This document shows, one piece after another, positions 9,801-17,250 of a stretch of DNA of 64,000 nucleotides. This DNA comes from Brevibacterium epidermidis NBRC 14811 (GTDB lineage Bacteria; Actinomycetota; Actinomycetes; Actinomycetales; Brevibacteriaceae): contig NZ_BCSJ01000018.1 of NCBI RefSeq assembly GCF_001570805.1, positions 1 through 64,000 on the forward strand, read 5' to 3'. The translations under genes and the position numbers were made by a program. Every line of letters begins with the position of its first letter. Position 1 is the first letter of the stretch. The notes below the pieces were generated by a model. It worked only from the letters and a program-made list of their open reading frames with translations. It was not told where the DNA came from and ran no database searches.

Positions 9801-9860
9801 GAGAGTGCTGACACAACTGTAGGCCACGTCACTTCTCGTGATGATGAGCGGTCGGAAATT

Positions 9861-9878
9861 TATCTCGACATCAAGATA
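9861..9878. promoter_or_regulatory. 18-base inverted repeat upstream of prpD
   Basis: On the minus strand this reads TATCTTGATGTCGAGATA, two 8-base arms differing at one position around TG. The TCTTGA-N2-TCGAGA form resembles operators of MarR-type and related winged-helix regulators. It lies about 100 bases from the prpD start and 80 from the NUDIX-like gene, in the shared divergent promoter region, so it could control either. Confidence 0.5.
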
Positions 9879-9959
9879 CTTTACCCGATACGTGTTCCAG
9901 TTCACCACCAGGCCCTCCAAGCTCTTCTGCCGTGAGGGTGGTTGTGGGAATATGGGGTC

Positions 9960-10499
9960 ATGACCCGGACAGCCTTGGATTTCGACGAGAACTGGTTCGA
10001 CGACGCGGAATACGCGCAGCTGCGCAGGCGCATGCCGATCCCCTACGTCAACGCCATCCCCGTACGGGTGGGCGAGACAGGCAACGTCGAGCGCATCGGC
10101 CTCCTGCTGCGCAGCCTCGAGGACGGAACCTTGGGACGAGAGGTCGTGGGTGGCCGGATCCGCTTCCACGAGACCATCCGCACGGCGCTGGTGCGTCACG
10201 CAGAGAACGACCTCGGCCCGATGGCGCTGCCGGTCATTCCGCCCGCGATCGCCCCGTTCCACATCGCCGAATACTTCCCCACCGAGGGTTCCGCCCTCCT
10301 CCACGATCCGCGCCAGCATGCGATCGCCATGTGCTTCATCATGGAGGTCCGCGGCGAATGCACTCCGCGAGCCGATGCGCTCAGCCTCGATTGGCTGACT
10401 CCCGAGGAGACCCTGCGTCCCGATATCGTGGGCGAGCTCTGCTACGGCCAGGACCACATTCTGCGCATTGCGCTGGCCCACCTGGGCTTCCGCGTCTGA
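9960..10499 (+). CDS. NUDIX hydrolase family protein (DUF4916-like)
   Basis: The 179-residue protein matches a small actinobacterial family usually described as NUDIX hydrolase family / DUF4916. Recognisable segments are YVNAIPVRV, RIGLLLR, the PFHIAEYFPTEG block and the C-terminal LCYGQDHILRIALAHLG. The classic 23-residue Nudix box is not obvious, so hydrolase activity and substrate are uncertain. The ATG at 9960 is preferred; a TTG at 9942 would add six residues. It is divergent from prpD and lies upstream of the universal stress protein gene. Confidence 0.75.
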   Translation: MTRTALDFDENWFDDAEYAQLRRRMPIPYVNAIPVRVGETGNVERIGLLLRSLEDGTLGREVVGGRIRFHETIRTALVRHAENDLGPMALPVIPPAIAPFHIAEYFPTEGSALLHDPRQHAIAMCFIMEVRGECTPRADALSLDWLTPEETLRPDIVGELCYGQDHILRIALAHLGFRV

Positions 10500-10573
10500 G
10501 ACATAAGCCCCGAGACGCAGGCACTTAGACACAGGCTCCGACGGGTGAGACCGGGCTTCTCGCGACGTGACTT

Positions 10574-10605
10574 TTCTACGGCCTGTAGAACTGCATTGGT
10601 AGACT
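10574..10605 (+). promoter_or_regulatory. Candidate uspA promoter with inverted repeat
   Basis: TAGACT at 10600-10605 fits an actinobacterial -10 element. Just upstream TTCTAC (10574-10579) and GTAGAA (10585-10590) form perfect arms around GGCCT, covering the -35 area. No good TTGACA is visible, so the promoter may depend on an activator or an alternative sigma factor. Inferred from sequence only. Confidence 0.4.
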
Positions 10606-10613
10606 GGAGCTGA

Positions 10614-10669
10614 CGCGGACGATACCGCCAGTCGGGGCCGTCGTCCGCGCCGGGTTGGACAGGCCCCGA
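10614..10669 (+). ncRNA. Structured uspA leader, possible pseudoknot
   Basis: CGCGGACGA (10614-10622) pairs perfectly with TCGTCCGCG (10641-10649). TCGGGGCC (10632-10639), inside that hairpin's loop, pairs perfectly with GGCCCCGA (10662-10669) outside it. The two helices are interleaved, so the RNA can form a pseudoknot or switch between two folds. The second helix ends three bases before the GAGAGG ribosome binding site of uspA. This placement suits control of translation initiation, but no ligand or trans factor is known. Confidence 0.45.
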
Positions 10670-10683
10670 TCGAGAGGTGCGAG

Positions 10684-11601
10684 ATGTCTGCTCAAAACAA
10701 TTCGTCCGAATCCGGCCTGAACCAAGAACTCGGCGTCCTCGTCGGCTTCGACGGCTCCGAACTCGCTGCCCAAGCCGTCCGCTACGGCGCCATTGAGGCC
10801 GAACGCCGCAAAACCGTTCTCACCGTCGTCACCGCCTATGAGCTGCCGACGATGATCTACCCGAATATGGCCTCCATCCCCAGCGAACCCGAGGATGACA
10901 AGGCGAAGACGGCAGCAGAGAAGACCCTCGCCGAGGCGGTCGAACTTCTGCGCGACTACAACGGTGAGAAGTCCTTCCGCACTGCACCCGGCAACTCCGC
11001 CGGTGCGCTCGTCACGCTCAGTGCCGGTGCCGAAGTCGTCATCGTCGGCGCCCGCGGTCGCGGCGGTTTCATGGGCCGCGTCCTCGGATCCGTATCCACG
11101 GCCCTGCCGGCGCACTCGCACTGCCCGACGATCGTCGTTCCCGAACGATCGACGCCGGCGTCCGCCGACAACGGACCAGTGGTCGTCGCCGTCGACGGCT
11201 CCGACGCCGGACGGGTCGCCATGTTCACGGCAGCTGCCACAGCCGACGCACGCAAGTCGGAGCTCGAACTCGTCGCGGTGCTGCCGGCCGGTGAAGAATG
11301 GCTCTACTGGTATCCCGACCTCGAGCTCAGCGCCGAGGTCACCTCCCGTCGGCAGAAGCAGCTGACCGAAGGACTGGAGAGGGAAGCCGCGACCTTGTCC
11401 GAGCAGTTCCCGGATCTGAAGGTGACCACCTCGGTGCCGGTCGGCGATCCCACCGAGACCCTCGTCGAGATCAGCTCGCGCGCACAGCTCACGGTGATGG
11501 GTACGCGCGGTCGCGGACCGGTCCGCAGCGCCCTGCTGGGATCCGTCTCGCGCGGAGTCCTCAACCACGCCGAAGGACCGGTCATGGTGGTCCCGAGCTG
11601 A
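10684..11601 (+). CDS. Universal stress protein, tandem UspA domains
   Basis: The 305-residue cytoplasmic protein holds two UspA domains. Domain 1 opens with LGVLVGFDGSELAAQAV near residue 20 and ends GARGRGGFMGRVLGSVS. Domain 2 opens VVVAVDGSDAGRVAMF near residue 163 and ends GTRGRGPVRSALLGSVS. Both keep the G-X2-G-X9-G(S/T) ATP-binding pattern, so this is an ATP-binding type of Usp, as in dormancy or hypoxia responses of actinobacteria. The ATG at 10684 follows GAGAGG. It has its own promoter region and an unusual structured leader. Confidence 0.93.
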   Translation: MSAQNNSSESGLNQELGVLVGFDGSELAAQAVRYGAIEAERRKTVLTVVTAYELPTMIYPNMASIPSEPEDDKAKTAAEKTLAEAVELLRDYNGEKSFRTAPGNSAGALVTLSAGAEVVIVGARGRGGFMGRVLGSVSTALPAHSHCPTIVVPERSTPASADNGPVVVAVDGSDAGRVAMFTAAATADARKSELELVAVLPAGEEWLYWYPDLELSAEVTSRRQKQLTEGLEREAATLSEQFPDLKVTTSVPVGDPTETLVEISSRAQLTVMGTRGRGPVRSALLGSVSRGVLNHAEGPVMVVPS

Positions 11602-11686
11602 TCAGCTGAGTCCGGCAGCCGACGGGCCTCAACGAACCGACCGGCCCGACGAAGCGCCTCGCTCCCCTGTTGTACAGTGGAGGCTA

Positions 11687-11776
11687 CGACAGGGGAGCGC
11701 CGTCAGGGGCGCTGAGAGTGCAGAAGAAGCTGCAGACCCTCGAACCTGATGCGGTTAGCACCGCCGAAGGAAGTCG
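11687..11776 (+). promoter_or_regulatory. TPP riboswitch (THI element)
   Basis: The conserved TPP aptamer cores are present in order. CAGGGGAGC opens it, GCGCTGAGAGTGC is the pyrimidine-sensing helix, and ACCCTCGAACCTGATG leads into GGTTAGCACC and GAAGGAAGTCG. CGAC (11687-11690) and GTCG (11773-11776) close the P1 stem. It precedes the ykoEDC transporter genes and should lower their expression when thiamine pyrophosphate is plentiful. Confidence 0.95.
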
Positions 11777-11788
11777 AGACTCTTCACC

Positions 11789-11807
11789 CCTCCTTGAAAA
11801 GAGGAGG
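11789..11807 (+). promoter_or_regulatory. Anti-Shine-Dalgarno hairpin of the TPP riboswitch
   Basis: CCTCCTT (11789-11795) can pair with GAGGAGG (11801-11807) over a GAAAA loop, the last pair being G-U. The right arm is the ykoE ribosome binding site, four bases before its ATG. This is a simple expression platform for a translation-acting riboswitch. The sequestering pairing is seen directly; its coupling to TPP is inferred. Confidence 0.6.
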
Positions 11808-11811
11808 CACA

Positions 11812-12441
11812 ATGCCGAATACCACCGCACCGAAAACCACCCCCACCTCCGCACGCGCTTTCACCGCGGCACCGAAATCCAGGAAGTGGCGGGTGGTCGA
11901 CTATGTCACCACCGCTGTCCTCGGCATCGCCGTCGGACTCGTGTTCTGGGTGTTGGCGCTGAGTTGGAAGGTTCTCGAACTCGCCTTCCAGGCCTTCCCG
12001 CCGTCGATCGGTCTCATCGCCGGACTCTGGGTGCTTGCCGGTCCGTTGGCTGCGGCGATCATCCGCAAACCCGGTGCTGCGCTGATGTGCGAACTCATCG
12101 CCGCCATCGTCGAGGCCGTCCTCGGATCCCACTTCGGAGCAACAGTGCTGCTCTCGGGACTGCTGCAGGGCCTCGGTGCCGAACTCGTCTTCGCCGCCTT
12201 CGGTTACAAGCGCTTCACCCTGTGGGTCACCGCGGCCTCGGGGATGCTGGCCGCGGCGTTCATGGCCGTGAGCGAGAACATCATGTACAACGCCGAATGG
12301 CAGTTCGACTTCCAGGCGATCTACGCCGTATGCGCGATCGTCTCCGGCCTCGTCATCTCCGGAATCGGCGCGTGGTTCGCCTACCGGGCGATCGCGGCCA
12401 CCGGAGCGCTGAGCTCCTTCGCTTCCGGCCGTCTGCGCTGA
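11812..12441 (+). CDS. ykoE: ECF transporter substrate-binding (S) component, thiamine/HMP
   Basis: This is the membrane S component that captures thiamine or its hydroxymethylpyrimidine precursor. The 209-residue protein has about five hydrophobic spans and YkoE-family blocks such as WRVVDYVTTAVLGIAVGLVFW and SENIMYNAEWQFD. The ATG at 11812 sits after GAGGAGG and the TPP riboswitch, which supports the substrate call. The stop codon overlaps the ykoD start (TGATG). A longer reading from 11749 would run through the riboswitch and is rejected. Confidence 0.93.
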   Translation: MPNTTAPKTTPTSARAFTAAPKSRKWRVVDYVTTAVLGIAVGLVFWVLALSWKVLELAFQAFPPSIGLIAGLWVLAGPLAAAIIRKPGAALMCELIAAIVEAVLGSHFGATVLLSGLLQGLGAELVFAAFGYKRFTLWVTAASGMLAAAFMAVSENIMYNAEWQFDFQAIYAVCAIVSGLVISGIGAWFAYRAIAATGALSSFASGRLR

Positions 12442-13973
12442 TGGCACTGCCGATCACTGCTTCCGGCTTCTCGTGGACTCACGCCGACCGTGATCAGCCT
12501 GCGGTCGGTCCGCTCAATCTGCAGATCGCCGCCGGTGAGAAAGTGCTGCTGCTCGGCGCTTCCGGAGCCGGCAAATCGACAATCCTTCACGCTGTCGCAG
12601 GCGTCCTTCCCGAGGAATCAGGTGAGGCCACCGGTGAACTCCTCGTCGGCGGCGAGAAACCGGATCCTCGCCGAGGCAGCACCGGGCTGGTCCTCCAAGA
12701 TCCCGATTCGCAGGTGATCTTCTCCCGCATCGGTGATGATGTGGCGTTCGGGATGGAGAACCTCGGACTCCCGGCCGAGACAATCGAGGCCCAGACGCTG
12801 AAGTCCCTGCGAGCGCTGGGACTCGATCTGCCTCCGGACCATCCGAGTGCGGCTTTGTCCGGCGGGCAGAAGCAGCGGCTGGCTCTGGCCGGGATCCATG
12901 CGATGGCTCCCGAGGTCATCGTCCTCGACGAACCGACCGCCAATATCGATCCCGCCTCGGCGACCGAGGTCCGCGATGCCGTGCTCACCGTGCAGGCCGA
13001 TACCGCGGCGACCGTGCTTGTCGTCGAACACCGGGTCGAGCTGTGGATCGATCACGTCGACCGGGTCATCGTCCTCGGCGGCGAAGGGATCGTCGCCCAA
13101 GGTCCGCCCGCGCAGATCTTCTCCGATCCCGATCTGACCGACGTACTCATCGACTGCGGAATCTGGATGCCGCGGCACTCCCCCACCCCGCGCCGAGGCG
13201 GAAGCGACGGAATCGGCAGGACGTCGGGCCGCCTCGGCGAGGTTCTGCTGCGCACCGATGGGCTCAGCGTTGCTCGACCGCGCATGGCCACCCCTGCCGC
13301 GACCGATCTGGAGCTGAGTCTGTGTGCCGGTCAGGCGCTCGGAATCGTCGGCGCGAACGGGGCCGGCAAGTCGACCACGGCCCTGACCTTGGCGGGTCTT
13401 CTGCCTGAATTCTCGGGGCAGGTCCTCGCCGAGGCGGCCCTACGGGAAGGGGCCAAACGTGCCCGTCCGTTCGCCTGGCCGTCGAAGCAGCTGGCGGCGC
13501 GCATCGGCATGGTCTTCCAGGAGCCGGCCCATCAGTTCCTCACCTCGAGCGTGGCAGCCGAACTCGAGCTGGGTCCCCGCCTGGCCGGGTGGTCTGCCAC
13601 GGAGTCACAGGCCAGGGTGGACGAGCTTCTTGAGGGGCTCGGACTCACCGGATTGGCGCATGCACATCCGCAGAGTCTCTCCGGCGGGGAGAAGCGCCGT
13701 CTGTCGGTGGCGGCAATGTTGGCTCCCCGGCCTAGGGTGCTCGTCGTCGATGAGCCGACCTTCGGTCAGGACGCACTGACCTGGGCGGGTCTGGTCGAGA
13801 TGTTCCTCGATGCCTTGGAGCACGGCTCCGCAGTGGTCGCGGTCAGCCATGATCATGCGTTCCTCGAGGCCATCGGGGCCGATCTCCTCGAACTCGGTGA
13901 CCGCAGTCGTTTAGTACGAATCGGCACCAGCGATTCGGATTCCCGCGTCAGGGCGGGTGATCGCAGTGAGTGA
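12441..13973 (+). CDS. ykoD: ECF transporter ATPase with two ABC domains
   Basis: This is the energising subunit of the thiamine/HMP importer. The 510-residue protein fuses two ABC ATPase domains. Domain 1 has Walker A GASGAGKST near residue 35, signature LSGGQKQRLALA and Walker B VIVLDEPTANID. Domain 2 has Walker A GANGAGKST near residue 305, signature LSGGEKRRLSVA and VLVVDEPTFGQD. The start is the ATG in TGATG with ykoE, so the long open frame reading from 11670 is not used. The stop lies inside ykoC. Confidence 0.94.
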   Translation: MALPITASGFSWTHADRDQPAVGPLNLQIAAGEKVLLLGASGAGKSTILHAVAGVLPEESGEATGELLVGGEKPDPRRGSTGLVLQDPDSQVIFSRIGDDVAFGMENLGLPAETIEAQTLKSLRALGLDLPPDHPSAALSGGQKQRLALAGIHAMAPEVIVLDEPTANIDPASATEVRDAVLTVQADTAATVLVVEHRVELWIDHVDRVIVLGGEGIVAQGPPAQIFSDPDLTDVLIDCGIWMPRHSPTPRRGGSDGIGRTSGRLGEVLLRTDGLSVARPRMATPAATDLELSLCAGQALGIVGANGAGKSTTALTLAGLLPEFSGQVLAEAALREGAKRARPFAWPSKQLAARIGMVFQEPAHQFLTSSVAAELELGPRLAGWSATESQARVDELLEGLGLTGLAHAHPQSLSGGEKRRLSVAAMLAPRPRVLVVDEPTFGQDALTWAGLVEMFLDALEHGSAVVAVSHDHAFLEAIGADLLELGDRSRLVRIGTSDSDSRVRAGDRSE

Positions 13974-14811
13974 GAGTCTCGATCAGCGCACTCGTCCCTC
14001 CCCCGAGGTCGCCGTTCAGGATCCTGGGCAGCTCATCCCCGTGGTGCGTTCCACTGCTTTGGGTCGGTGCAATCCTCTGACGAAGATCGCTGTGGCGCTC
14101 ATCCTCATGGTCGGAGCTCTGTTGAGCATTGATCTGGTCTCTGCCGGAGTCGTGCTGCTGGCGGCACTGCTGGTTCTGCCGGCGACGGGACTCGATCTCG
14201 TGGCTGCAGCCAAGCGGCTGTGGTTCCTGCCCGCAGGAGCTCTGCTTGCCGCCTGGGGCACTGCACTCCTGGCGGAGAAGACCGGGGATGTGGTCGTCGA
14301 CTTCGGTCCGGTCCTGTTCACCACGGGTTCGTTGGCGGCGGCCGCGGCGATCTTCGTCCGCGCCCTTGCCTTGGCGATTCCGCTCATCGTGCTCGCGTCG
14401 ACGATCGATCCGCGTGATCTCGCGGATTCGCTGATCCAGCATCTGCGGCTGCCCGAGGTCGTCGTTGTCTCCATCCTGGCGGCCTCACGTCTGCTCGGGC
14501 TTCTGGTCAGTGAGTGGCAGGTGCTGGCGATGGCCAGGCGTGCCAGAGGAGTCGCCGGCGGTTCGCTTCTGCGGCGCACAGCCAGCCTCTTCAGCGGAGT
14601 CTTCGTCCTGCTCGTGGTGTCGATCCGCCGGGCAACGACCTTGGCGATGGCGATGGAGGGTCGGGCATTCGGTCGACCAGGGCGCACGTGGCGCAGGCGC
14701 TCGACTTTCGCGGGACGGGATGTCGTGGCGGTGTTGGTCAGCCTGGCGGTCTGCGGGGTCGCAATCGGAGCAGCTCATGTGCTCGGAGTCTGGAACCCGA
14801 TCATCGGCTGA
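13957..14811 (+). CDS. ykoC: ECF transporter T component
   Basis: This transmembrane coupling protein links the double ATPase to YkoE. The 284-residue product shows about five hydrophobic helices. It also carries the two short coupling motifs characteristic of ECF-T proteins, here AMARRARGV and AMEGRAFGR, which contact the ATPases. The GTG at 13957 overlaps the end of ykoD by 17 bases; a second GTG at 13966 is possible. It closes the riboswitch-controlled operon. Confidence 0.92.
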   Translation: MIAVSESLDQRTRPSPEVAVQDPGQLIPVVRSTALGRCNPLTKIAVALILMVGALLSIDLVSAGVVLLAALLVLPATGLDLVAAAKRLWFLPAGALLAAWGTALLAEKTGDVVVDFGPVLFTTGSLAAAAAIFVRALALAIPLIVLASTIDPRDLADSLIQHLRLPEVVVVSILAASRLLGLLVSEWQVLAMARRARGVAGGSLLRRTASLFSGVFVLLVVSIRRATTLAMAMEGRAFGRPGRTWRRRSTFAGRDVVAVLVSLAVCGVAIGAAHVLGVWNPIIG

Positions 14812-14841
14812 AACGATATCGCCCGAAACGAAGCGGGACCG

Positions 14842-15384
14842 TCAGAGCCGCTTGAGCAGATCCTTGCCGAAGGCCCGCCATTCTTCGAGAGCCTCGGGGC
14901 TGGGCAGTTTCGATGCGGTGAGGACGAAGAGGGTCTTGTCTTCGCTCTTCGTCTCGGCAGCGGCTTCGACCTTGATGCCGCCGTCGAGGTTCGCTCGCCA
15001 GAAGGAGCGCTTCGCCGTCTCTGAGGTGCGGGGATCACCGTCGAGGGCCACCTCGTTGAGGGTGTCGCCGACCAGGGAGGCGAACTTTTCGATGAGTTCG
15101 GAACGGTCGCCGGGGATCGTGCGGGACACGGCCACGTCGAAGGTGCCGTCTGCGCGCTGGCCGGGCACGCGCCGGCCGATCTCCTGCTCATAGGCGACGA
15201 CTGCGCCTTGGACCCACCAGCCATGGTTGTCGACTTTGCCGTCGAACTGGGGATAGAGAGCGTCGGCGAGTTCTTTGTGACTCGCCGACGCTCCCCCGGC
15301 CGCTTCGAGGCGAGCACGGGTGTCAGCCCATGGTTCGCCTAGGGCCTTCTCGATCGATGCGATGTTCTGCGCTTTGGTCGCCAT
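14842..15384 (-). CDS. Uncharacterised protein, DUF4287/AHSA1-like
   Basis: The 180-residue cytoplasmic protein has no motif I can assign with confidence. The N-terminal half (IEKALGEPWADTRARLEAAG, then WWVQGAVVAYEQEIGRRVPG) recalls small DUF4287-type proteins. The C-terminal half (residues ~125-175, with SFWRANLDGGIKVEV-like spacing and TLFVLTASKLPS) looks like part of an SRPBCC/AHSA1 fold. No signal peptide or membrane span is present. It is convergent with ykoC and monocistronic or loosely linked to the next minus-strand genes. Confidence 0.7.
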   Translation of the reverse strand: MATKAQNIASIEKALGEPWADTRARLEAAGGASASHKELADALYPQFDGKVDNHGWWVQGAVVAYEQEIGRRVPGQRADGTFDVAVSRTIPGDRSELIEKFASLVGDTLNEVALDGDPRTSETAKRSFWRANLDGGIKVEAAAETKSEDKTLFVLTASKLPSPEALEEWRAFGKDLLKRL

Positions 15385-15434
15385 AACAGAAGTCTATTCG
15401 CCCAATCGTTCCGAGTTGAAGGCCTAAAAGTCGA

Positions 15435-15755
15435 TCAGTCGATCTTGAGTTCGCCCATCTCGTCCCAGCCTTCACCGTCGATCTTGCGGGAGATGATCTT
15501 CGGGGTCGAAGCCAGGTGCGGGCGCATGGCTTCGAGGCCAGCGGCGAAGTGATCGCTGGTGACGTGCGGTTCTGCACCTTCGTCCGTGAACGCCTCGACG
15601 AGGACGAACTCGTTCGGGTTCTCCAAGCTCTTCGACCATTCGAAGAAGAAGTTGCCGGGTTCGGCGCGGGTCGCTTCGGTGAAGGTCCGAACGGCTTCGG
15701 GGAACTTCTCGACGCTTTCGGGTTTCACGTCATACTTCACGACGATGAAGATCAT
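15435..15755 (-). CDS. Antibiotic biosynthesis monooxygenase (ABM) family protein
   Basis: The 106-residue product is a single dimeric ferredoxin-like ABM domain of the YgiN quinol-monooxygenase type. It opens MIFIVVKYDVKPESVEKF and continues with TRAEPGNFFFEWSKSLENPNEFVLVEAF and DHFAAGLEAMRP, the usual strand and helix order. Such proteins act on quinones or small aromatics without a cofactor, but many have no known substrate. GGAGAG lies upstream of the ATG. Confidence 0.85.
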   Translation of the reverse strand: MIFIVVKYDVKPESVEKFPEAVRTFTEATRAEPGNFFFEWSKSLENPNEFVLVEAFTDEGAEPHVTSDHFAAGLEAMRPHLASTPKIISRKIDGEGWDEMGELKID

Positions 15756-15872
15756 AGTGGTCTCTCCTTCAGCTGTTTTGTGAGTGGTTCGACTTCAGCC
15801 TAGTTCGCTCTGTCGCCCGAATCGACCGGTATTCGGCAATCATGGCCGCCGCCGTCGTCTGGGGTGACCGGG

Positions 15873-16616
15873 TCAGCCGGGGTTCTTGACTGCTTCAATC
15901 ACCATCAGCGGCTCCGAGGCCTTTCCAGTGAACGGCGTCCGGTCCCATGATCTCCACACATTAACGACCCGCAGACCGGCGGCGGTCAGATCTCGAACCA
16001 ACGTATCGAAGGAGCGAAACTGCAGACGCTGAGTGGTTTCGACGATTCGGCCAGCATCGATGAAGTCATTTGAACAGGTCATCGTCACGATTCCGTTCGA
16101 GTCTGGTTCCGAGACGGTCTCAGTCTCCCGCAGTTTCCCCACTGCCGTATTCCTCACCTCTCGCGATGAGTTCCACTTGGTCCACGCCTCCGCCAGCGGA
16201 TTGCGGGATTCGAAGACGAGTCTGCCGCCGGGTTTCAAGCCACGCGCAATGTCTCGAAGCGCAGAAGACCAAACTTCTCCGAGAATATGCATCGCCACAT
16301 TCCCGCTCATGATGATCAGGTCATTGGCTTCGCGATCGATGAGTTCAGAGGTGCCCAATCGCCATTCGACGCAGTCTCCCCCGGGACGGGATTCGGCCCG
16401 GGCGAGCATCGCAGCCGCTGGGTCGATGCCGGCTACAATGCGACCGGGTCCGGCGAGAGTGACTGTGAGGATTCCCGTTCCGCAGCCGAGATCGGTGATG
16501 GACGCGGCCGATATCTCGTCGGCCACTGACCGAAAGTAGTCGTGATCAGCCCCGTCGGGATTGTCATCATCGTAGATCGCAGCGAGGAGCTCATCGTCAT
16601 AAGCGCCGACGTCCAT
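15873..16616 (-). CDS. SAM-dependent methyltransferase (247 aa)
   Basis: A class I methyltransferase fold is clear. Motif I is ITDLGCGTGILTVTLAG near residue 41, followed by the acidic loop GIDPAAAM. A later strand reads LVFESRNPLAEAW. The C-terminal region (LRVVNVWRSWDRTPF) matches uncharacterised methyltransferases near proteins of unknown target. It starts 9 bases after the neighbouring methyltransferase gene ends, so the two are probably one transcript. The substrate is unknown. Confidence 0.85.
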   Translation of the reverse strand: MDVGAYDDELLAAIYDDDNPDGADHDYFRSVADEISAASITDLGCGTGILTVTLAGPGRIVAGIDPAAAMLARAESRPGGDCVEWRLGTSELIDREANDLIIMSGNVAMHILGEVWSSALRDIARGLKPGGRLVFESRNPLAEAWTKWNSSREVRNTAVGKLRETETVSEPDSNGIVTMTCSNDFIDAGRIVETTQRLQFRSFDTLVRDLTAAGLRVVNVWRSWDRTPFTGKASEPLMVIEAVKNPG

Positions 16617-16625
16617 CCGCGCGGC

Positions 16626-17228
16626 TCACAGCCTTTCGGCGATGAGGACGATGAAGTCGCTGTCAGCCTCGAACGGGCGGAGTTCCCAGGTGGAGAACTT
16701 CTGGTCGATGAACATCCCCGTGGCTTTGACGTCTTCGATGAAATCGTCGAAGTCGTAGCCTCGACCGGCACCGAAGCCGGCGACGAAACGTCCGCCATGT
16801 TTGAGCGTTGACTTGATGTTGCCCAAGGTCTGCCGACGGGAGGAAGGATCGAGGAAAGACAGGACGTTTCCGGCGCAGAACGCCACGTCGATCTCATTGA
16901 TCCCGGCACCGGCAAAATCGAAGTCGGCCAGGTCGCCTGTGTGCCATTCACCGCTGGGGAAGTCCTCCTCGGCGACGGAGATGAGGAATTCGTCGAGGTC
17001 GACACCGAAGACCGTGTGCCCTTCGTCGATGAGCAGTCCGCCGGCCCGTCCGGTACCGCAGCCGGCGTCGAGGATGCGCGAACCCCGCGGAGCCATGGCA
17101 TTGACGAACCGGGCCTCACCGCCGATGTCATGCCCGGCAGCCGCGAGATCACGCCACCGCTGTGCGTAGTTCGCCGAATGGTCAGGGTTGGCCCTGCGTA
17201 CCTTGTTCCACTGATGGTCGAAGCTCAT
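16626..17228 (-). CDS. SAM-dependent methyltransferase (200 aa)
   Basis: A small class I methyltransferase with motif I RILDAGCGTGRAGGLL near residue 50, acidic loop VFGVDLDEFLI, and FVAGFGAGRGYDFDDF late in the fold. The N-terminal MSFDHQWNKVRRANPDHSA resembles a widespread actinobacterial family of unknown target. The ATG at 17228 is chosen because AGGA lies 7 bases upstream; a GTG two codons earlier is too close to it. It is first in a two-gene unit with the next methyltransferase. Confidence 0.87.
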   Translation of the reverse strand: MSFDHQWNKVRRANPDHSANYAQRWRDLAAAGHDIGGEARFVNAMAPRGSRILDAGCGTGRAGGLLIDEGHTVFGVDLDEFLISVAEEDFPSGEWHTGDLADFDFAGAGINEIDVAFCAGNVLSFLDPSSRRQTLGNIKSTLKHGGRFVAGFGAGRGYDFDDFIEDVKATGMFIDQKFSTWELRPFEADSDFIVLIAERL

Positions 17229-17250
17229 GCCCACATCCTAGGCCGGAACC

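Noticed and set aside
9798..10532. 244-codon minus-strand frame opposite the NUDIX-like gene
   Set aside because: Antisense shadow; the plus-strand product has family-level similarity.
11670..12440. Upstream extension of the ykoD reading frame
   Set aside because: It runs through the TPP riboswitch and ykoE in another frame; the TGATG start at 12441 fits the ABC domain.
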